Source: Palsa-504 sp963822765 (GTDB lineage Bacteria; Actinomycetota; Actinomycetes; Streptosporangiales; Streptosporangiaceae). From it: a DNA stretch of 64,000 nt. Every line of letters begins with the position of its first letter. Positions within the stretch are counted from its first letter, which is position 1. A program made the translations under genes and the position numbers. This document shows, one piece after another, positions 59,984-64,000 of this stretch. Below the pieces are notes generated by a model, which searched no databases, had not been told where the DNA came from, and saw only the letters and a program-made list of their open reading frames with translations. The stretch spans positions 62,001 through 126,000 of the forward strand of contig CAWGJL010000016.1 of assembly GCA_963822765.1 (NCBI GenBank). The letters run 5' to 3'.

Positions 59984-61990
59984 ATGACCACTGCCACCGA
60001 CGGTATCTTCTCGCCCATCCGGATCGGCACCATGTCGCTCGGCCACCGGCTCGTGGTCCCGCCGCACAGCGGCGGCGGCGGCGCGCTGCTCGGCACCGAG
60101 GAGCAGTTCGACCGGATGTGCCGGTACTGGCTGGCCCGCGTCGAGGGCGGCATGCAATGGGTGGGCGGCGGCCCGGTGTTCGTCCGCAACCCGCTGATCC
60201 CCGGCTTCGAGCCGAGCGGAATCGGGGCCAACGCCGACGGTTTCTTCCGGCATCCGGCCTTCACCGACCGGATGGGCCGTTACATGGACCGGCTGCACGC
60301 CGCCGGCGGCTGCGGCACCGTGCAGATGGTGCTGCAGGGCGGGATGCCGATCGCGCCGTCGCAGACCCTGTCCGGCCATCTCGACCACGCCATCCCGCAC
60401 CGGCTTGACCTGGACGAGATCGCGTGGCTGATCGCCGAGTACGGGGAATCGGCAAAGCTCGCCGCGCAGGCCGGCGCCGACGCGATCGAACTGCACAGCA
60501 ATCATGACGACGTGCTGCAGTGGTTCCTGTCCCCGCGGACCAACCAGCGCGACGACCAGTACGGCGGCGACTTCGCGGGACGCCGCCGACTGGTAAAGGA
60601 TGTCTGCGAGGCGATCCGCGGTCACGTGACCCGGCCCGTCACCCTGGGCCTGCGCCTGTGCCTGGACGAGCGGATCGACGGCGGCTACGGCGTCGAAGAA
60701 TGCGCCGCTTTTGTCGAAGCCTTCACCGCGGACGGCACCGTCGACTACTTCAGCCTCGACATCGGCAGCAACTGGGGCTCGCCGAGCTACGTGCCGATCG
60801 GGACTCATCCCGAGGGGGAGTGGGCCGTCCTGGCCGGGCAGGTCAAGGCGGCCACGCACCTACCCGTCGTCTACGCCGGCCGGGTGGTGCACCCGCGGGT
60901 CGCCGAGGCCATCCTGGCCGCCGGGCAGGCCGACCTGGTCGGGATGGCCCGGGCCCTGATCGCCGATCCGCGGCTGGTCGAGAAGACCCGCGCGGGCCGG
61001 CGCCCCGACATCCGCCCGTGCATCGCGGTCAACGACTGCATCAACCGGCGCTCCGGCGAGAATCTGCCGTTCGCCTGCTCGGTCAACCCGGACGCGGGCC
61101 GCGAGTTCGAAGGACCGACCGCGAAACCAAGGACGGTCCGCGACGTGCTGGTGGTCGGGGCGGGCCCGGCCGGGACCGAGGCCGCCGCGCTCGCCGCCGA
61201 GCTCGGGCACCGGGTAACACTGCTCGAACGCGGCGACCGGATCGGCGGCCAGCTCGCCGTGGCCGCGCTGGCCCGGATGAACCACCAGTACGCGGACTGG
61301 ATCCAGTGGCAGGAGCGCCGACTCCGCCAACTCGGGGTCACCGTCGAGTTCAACCACCAGGCGAGCCCGGACGACGTGCTGACCCGTGATCCGGAAGTAA
61401 TCGTCGTAGCCACTGGCGCCCGGCCGCGCCTCCCCGGCATACCTGGCGTGGACCTGCCGCACGTGCTCACCTCGGTGGCCGCGCTGACCGACGGCATACC
61501 GCGCAGCGGATCGCCCGGCGGACCGCGCGGCGGAGCGCCCGGCGCACCGCCCGGCGACCGGGTGGTCGTGGTGTCCGAAGACGACCGCGCGGCGCCGCTG
61601 GCCGTGGCCGATCACCTGGCCGGCGCCGGGCACCAGGTGACCCTGGTCTACCAGTCGCCCGCGCCGTCCCCGCAGGTCGGCAAGTACTCCATCGGGTCGG
61701 TGCTGGCCCGGCTGGACGCCGACGGCGTGCGCCTGGTGCCGATGGCGCGCGCCGTGGAGTTCCGGCCCGGCGCCGTCGAGCTGGCCCACTCCTACAGCGG
61801 CCGGCGCTGGACCCTCGACGGAATCGGCACCGTGGTCCTGGCCTGCGGGTCGGTCTCGGACGATACCCTGTACCACGCGCTGACAAAACAGCACCCCGCC
61901 GTGCACCTGCTAGGCGACGCGTACGCCCCCCGACGGCTCTCGTTCGCGACCCGCCAGGCCCGTGACCTGGTCCGCGCCGTGCTTACCTAA
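59984..61990 (+). CDS. TMADH/dienoyl-CoA-reductase-type FMN/FAD oxidoreductase with an incomplete Fe-S motif
   Basis: The 668-residue protein has an OYE-like FMN barrel (GIFSPIRIGTMSLGHRLVVP, SPRTNQRDDQYGGDFAGRRR, VVYAGRVVHPR), an Fe-S region and a C-terminal FAD/NAD domain (VLVVGAGPAGTEAAALAAEL). The cysteine spacing is that of trimethylamine dehydrogenase, C-x2-C-x2-C-x12-C, but the second position is Val (PCIAVNDCIN then FACSVNP), so only three of four ligands remain. A 12-bp coding repeat inflates a loop near residue 510. Relatives demethylate N-methylated amines or reduce enoyl groups; the substrate is unknown. Confidence 0.85.
   Translation: MTTATDGIFSPIRIGTMSLGHRLVVPPHSGGGGALLGTEEQFDRMCRYWLARVEGGMQWVGGGPVFVRNPLIPGFEPSGIGANADGFFRHPAFTDRMGRYMDRLHAAGGCGTVQMVLQGGMPIAPSQTLSGHLDHAIPHRLDLDEIAWLIAEYGESAKLAAQAGADAIELHSNHDDVLQWFLSPRTNQRDDQYGGDFAGRRRLVKDVCEAIRGHVTRPVTLGLRLCLDERIDGGYGVEECAAFVEAFTADGTVDYFSLDIGSNWGSPSYVPIGTHPEGEWAVLAGQVKAATHLPVVYAGRVVHPRVAEAILAAGQADLVGMARALIADPRLVEKTRAGRRPDIRPCIAVNDCINRRSGENLPFACSVNPDAGREFEGPTAKPRTVRDVLVVGAGPAGTEAAALAAELGHRVTLLERGDRIGGQLAVAALARMNHQYADWIQWQERRLRQLGVTVEFNHQASPDDVLTRDPEVIVVATGARPRLPGIPGVDLPHVLTSVAALTDGIPRSGSPGGPRGGAPGAPPGDRVVVVSEDDRAAPLAVADHLAGAGHQVTLVYQSPAPSPQVGKYSIGSVLARLDADGVRLVPMARAVEFRPGAVELAHSYSGRRWTLDGIGTVVLACGSVSDDTLYHALTKQHPAVHLLGDAYAPRRLSFATRQARDLVRAVLT
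61506..61553 (+). repeat. 12-bp coding minisatellite in the flavoprotein gene (four units)
   Basis: Units GCGGATCGCCCG, GCGGACCGCGCG, GCGGAGCGCCCG and GCGCACCGCCCG encode a Gly/Pro-rich loop between the two halves of the nucleotide-binding domain. Confidence 0.88.
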
Positions 61991-62001
61991 GCCGAACGCG
62001 G

Positions 62002-62970
62002 TCAGCGCCCCGCCAGCCGCGCCACGACCGGCGCGAACGCCTCCATGGAGCGCTGCGCGACGTTGATGTAGCTGACGCCGAGCTCGCCCCGTCGCTGCTC
62101 GAGTTGGTCGCAGATCTGGGGCACCGACCCGATCAGCGCATGCGGATGCGAGGCCAGCACCTCGTCCGGCACGCCGAACCGCCGGGCCATCGCGGCCACC
62201 GCCTCGGCGGGATCCTCGCTGATCGCGATGAAGTACGCCGCGATCTCCAGCTCGATGTCGCCGAACCGGTCGCCCGCGCCCTCCCGGATCCAGCCGATCT
62301 TCTCCGCGGTCGCCTCCCGGGTCGAGCTCGCCACGCTGCCCGCCCCGAGCTTCCCGGCCGCGTTGTTGAAGTTGATGCTCACGATGTCGGCCAGCCCGGC
62401 CAGCCGAAGCACCCGCGGCGCGCCCCCGCCGATAAACACCGGCGGATGCGGCTGCTGCACCGGCCGCGGCCGCCCGGCGAACCCGGAGGCCCGGACGAAC
62501 GTAAGCGGCGAACCGGCCCAGTGCGCCTTGAGCAGCTCCACGGTTTCCGCCAGCCGCTCGATCCGAACCCCCGGACGATCCATCGCGATGCCGAGCCCCT
62601 CGTACTCGGCGGTCACCCACCCGGCCCCCAGCCCGACCTCTACCCGCCCGCCAGACAGCATGTCCAGCGTCGCGAGTTCCTTGGCCAGCACGACCGGATG
62701 GTGATAGTCGACGCAGAACACCCGGCAGCCGACCCGCAGCTCGCGAGTGCACATCGCGGCCGCGGTCATCGCGGTCAGCGGCGCGACGTCGACCGGCCGA
62801 TGCCCGGACGCCGCCGAGATGTCCCCGGGTCCGAAGTAGTGGTCGGTCGTAAACAGGGTCGAGTAACCGAGATCCTCGGCCCGCCGGGCCAGGCCGGTCC
62901 ACTGCGGGCCCGATTGAGCCTCAAACGCCTGCACCGAGAACCGGAACGGGCGGATTCTGCCGTCGCTCAC
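62002..62970 (-). CDS. LLM-class F420-dependent oxidoreductase
   Basis: The 322-residue protein starts at GTG 62970 with GGAGGAG upstream. It is a luciferase-like monooxygenase-fold enzyme: LARRAEDLGYSTLFTTDHYF, LGCR-type block RVGCRVFCVDYHHPVVLAKE, LDMLSGGRVEVGLGAGWVTA and VFIGGGAPRVLRLAGLADIV. This subgroup uses F420 in actinobacteria. The substrate is unknown. It converges on the flavoprotein gene with an 11-bp gap. Confidence 0.92.
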   Translation of the reverse strand: MSDGRIRPFRFSVQAFEAQSGPQWTGLARRAEDLGYSTLFTTDHYFGPGDISAASGHRPVDVAPLTAMTAAAMCTRELRVGCRVFCVDYHHPVVLAKELATLDMLSGGRVEVGLGAGWVTAEYEGLGIAMDRPGVRIERLAETVELLKAHWAGSPLTFVRASGFAGRPRPVQQPHPPVFIGGGAPRVLRLAGLADIVSINFNNAAGKLGAGSVASSTREATAEKIGWIREGAGDRFGDIELEIAAYFIAISEDPAEAVAAMARRFGVPDEVLASHPHALIGSVPQICDQLEQRRGELGVSYINVAQRSMEAFAPVVARLAGR

Positions 62971-63066
62971 GGGCTCCTCCTGTTCTGCCCCCAACCCAAT
63001 GGTTATTGTAGTCCGTGACAAGATAGTCGCGCCGGTCCGACAAAACGGACGGCCGGAGGGAGAGCC

Positions 63067-63931
63067 GTGACAGGACGGGTTTCGGGTAAGGTCGCCGTCG
63101 TCACCGGCGCCGCGAGCGGGCTGGGGGAGGCCACCGCGCGGCTCATGCACGCCGAGGGTGCCAGCGTGATCCTCACCGACATCCAGGACGACCGCAGGCC
63201 AGCGGGTCGCCGCCGACCTCGGCGAGCGGGCCCGCTACCTGCACTGTGACGTCTCGTCCGAGCCGGACGTCGCGCAGGCGGTCGACGAGGCGGTGCGTGA
63301 GTTCGGCCGGCTGGACTGCATGTTCAACAACGCCGGGATCGTCGGCACGCAGGGCGGGATCGACGAGATCCCGCTCGAGGAGTACGAGTTCACCATGGCC
63401 GTCTTGCTGCGGTCGGTGTTTCTCGGCATGAAGCACGCCGCCCGGGTCATGAAGCCGCAGTGCTCCGGCGTGATCTTGAACACCACCAGCATCGGCGGCC
63501 TGCAGGGCGGCCTCGGCCCGCACGTCTACGGCGCGGCCAAGGGCGCGGTCGTCGCGCTGACCAAGAACGTCGCCGCCGAACTCGGCGCCTGGTCGATCCG
63601 GGTCAACGCGATCGCCCCGGGCAAGATCCTCACCCCGATGAACGCGGCCAACCTCACCGGCGACCCCGATGCCATGGACCAGGCCCGGGAGGCGTTCGCG
63701 ACCCGCACCCCGCTGCGCGGCCGGATCGGCGAGGCCGACGACATCGCGCACGCCGCCTTGTGGCTGGCCAGCGACGACGCCGGGTTCGTCAGCGGGCACG
63801 TCCTGGTCGTGGACGGCGGCCTGACCACCGGGTCCAGGGAAAACGTCGCCCCGGGCGAGCACGGCCGGTGGGCCGTCCGGAGCGATCTGGTCCGGGAGGC
63901 GGGACGCAGCGGCCTCCCGGCCGGCACATGA
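63067..63931 (+). pseudogene. Short-chain dehydrogenase/reductase, frameshifted
   Basis: The GTG start follows GGAGGGAGAG. The first 43 residues (KVAVVTGAASGLGEATARLM for NAD(P) binding) are in one frame. From about 63195 the next frame continues GQRVAADLGERARYLHCDVS, then CMFNNAGIVGTQGG, the Ser in NTTSIGG and the active-site YGAAK, ending at 63931. One extra base near 63194-63197 explains the break. Without it the enzyme is a normal SDR of about 287 residues. It is coupled to the next gene by ATGA. Confidence 0.82.
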
Positions 63932-64000
63932 GTGCCGCCACGGAGGCGCTCGCCGCCCTGCCCGGATACCCCGATCTGGGGCCGGACGACCTGATCCTCA
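63928..64000 (+). CDS. Start of an unidentified gene running off the window
   Basis: ATG 63928 overlaps the SDR stop and opens MSAATEALAALPGYPDLGPD. Only 24 codons are visible, too few to name a family. The coupling suggests a shared pathway with the SDR. Confidence 0.5.
   Translation, partial: MSAATEALAALPGYPDLGPDDLIL

Overview
The window is chromosomal DNA of a high-GC actinomycete. The evidence is GC-saturated third codon positions, an F420-type LLM oxidoreductase, an actinobacterial Holin-X/DUF3618/YihY cassette, PspC and DUF1707 proteins, a DUF574-type methyltransferase, and PucR, PaaX, PadR, TetR and GntR regulators. Genus cannot be set from the sequence alone. No rRNA, tRNA or CRISPR array was recognised.

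Layout. 1-6.6 kb: a PucR regulator (cut by the window edge), a methyltransferase, a PaaX-like regulator divergent from a MetE-like gene, a lipoprotein, a palindromic repeat pair, an AbiEi-like protein and a GNAT acetyltransferase. 6.9-18.4 kb: one tightly coupled plus-strand run that rebuilds the methyl cycle (MetV-like, MetF, an orphan methyltransferase, a core MetE, MetK), then a frameshifted zinc alcohol dehydrogenase and a complete LIV-type ABC importer. 18.4-26.5 kb: split lacZ, small membrane proteins, a GH63-like glucosidase and a secreted SGNH hydrolase. 26.6-33.6 kb: a six-gene minus-strand operon with a split PEP-synthase-like pair resembling phenylphosphate synthase, a biotin carrier, a biotin carboxylase, a carboxyltransferase and a HAD phosphatase. 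This looks like a phosphorylate-then-carboxylate pathway of unknown substrate. 33.7-37.4 kb: a degenerate, AT-richer island with an orphan membrane protein and an IS701-type scar. 37.4-40.9 kb: an envelope-stress two-component/PspC module and a 39-bp tandem array. 40.9-46.8 kb: GntR regulator, amino-acid permease, choline-kinase-like protein and sarcosine/dimethylglycine dehydrogenase, with two GTCTAGAC palindromes as likely operators. 46.8-53.7 kb: a decapitated histidine kinase, PadR, a 6-oxocamphor-hydrolase-like crotonase, a two-subunit transketolase and the holin cassette. 53.6-64 kb: C45-like hydrolase, cupin, alpha/beta hydrolase, TetR, a second AbiEi-like paralogue with its own palindrome pair, DUF1003, an MgtE-N/CBS protein, a TMADH-type flavoprotein, an LLM oxidoreductase and a frameshifted SDR.

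How the genes work together. The recurring theme is one-carbon and N-methyl chemistry: two MetE-like proteins, MetF/MetV, MetK, sarcosine dehydrogenase and a TMADH-like flavoprotein. The carboxylase operon is the best candidate for an undescribed pathway.

Caution. Several genes (alcohol dehydrogenase, lacZ, IS701 transposase, crotonase, transketolase C-subunit, SDR, a small membrane protein) carry single-base frame breaks, often in short repeats or homopolymers. Either this is a long-read-type assembly with residual indels or repeat slippage is frequent. Many genes also hold in-frame minisatellites (6, 9, 12, 18 or 39 bp units).
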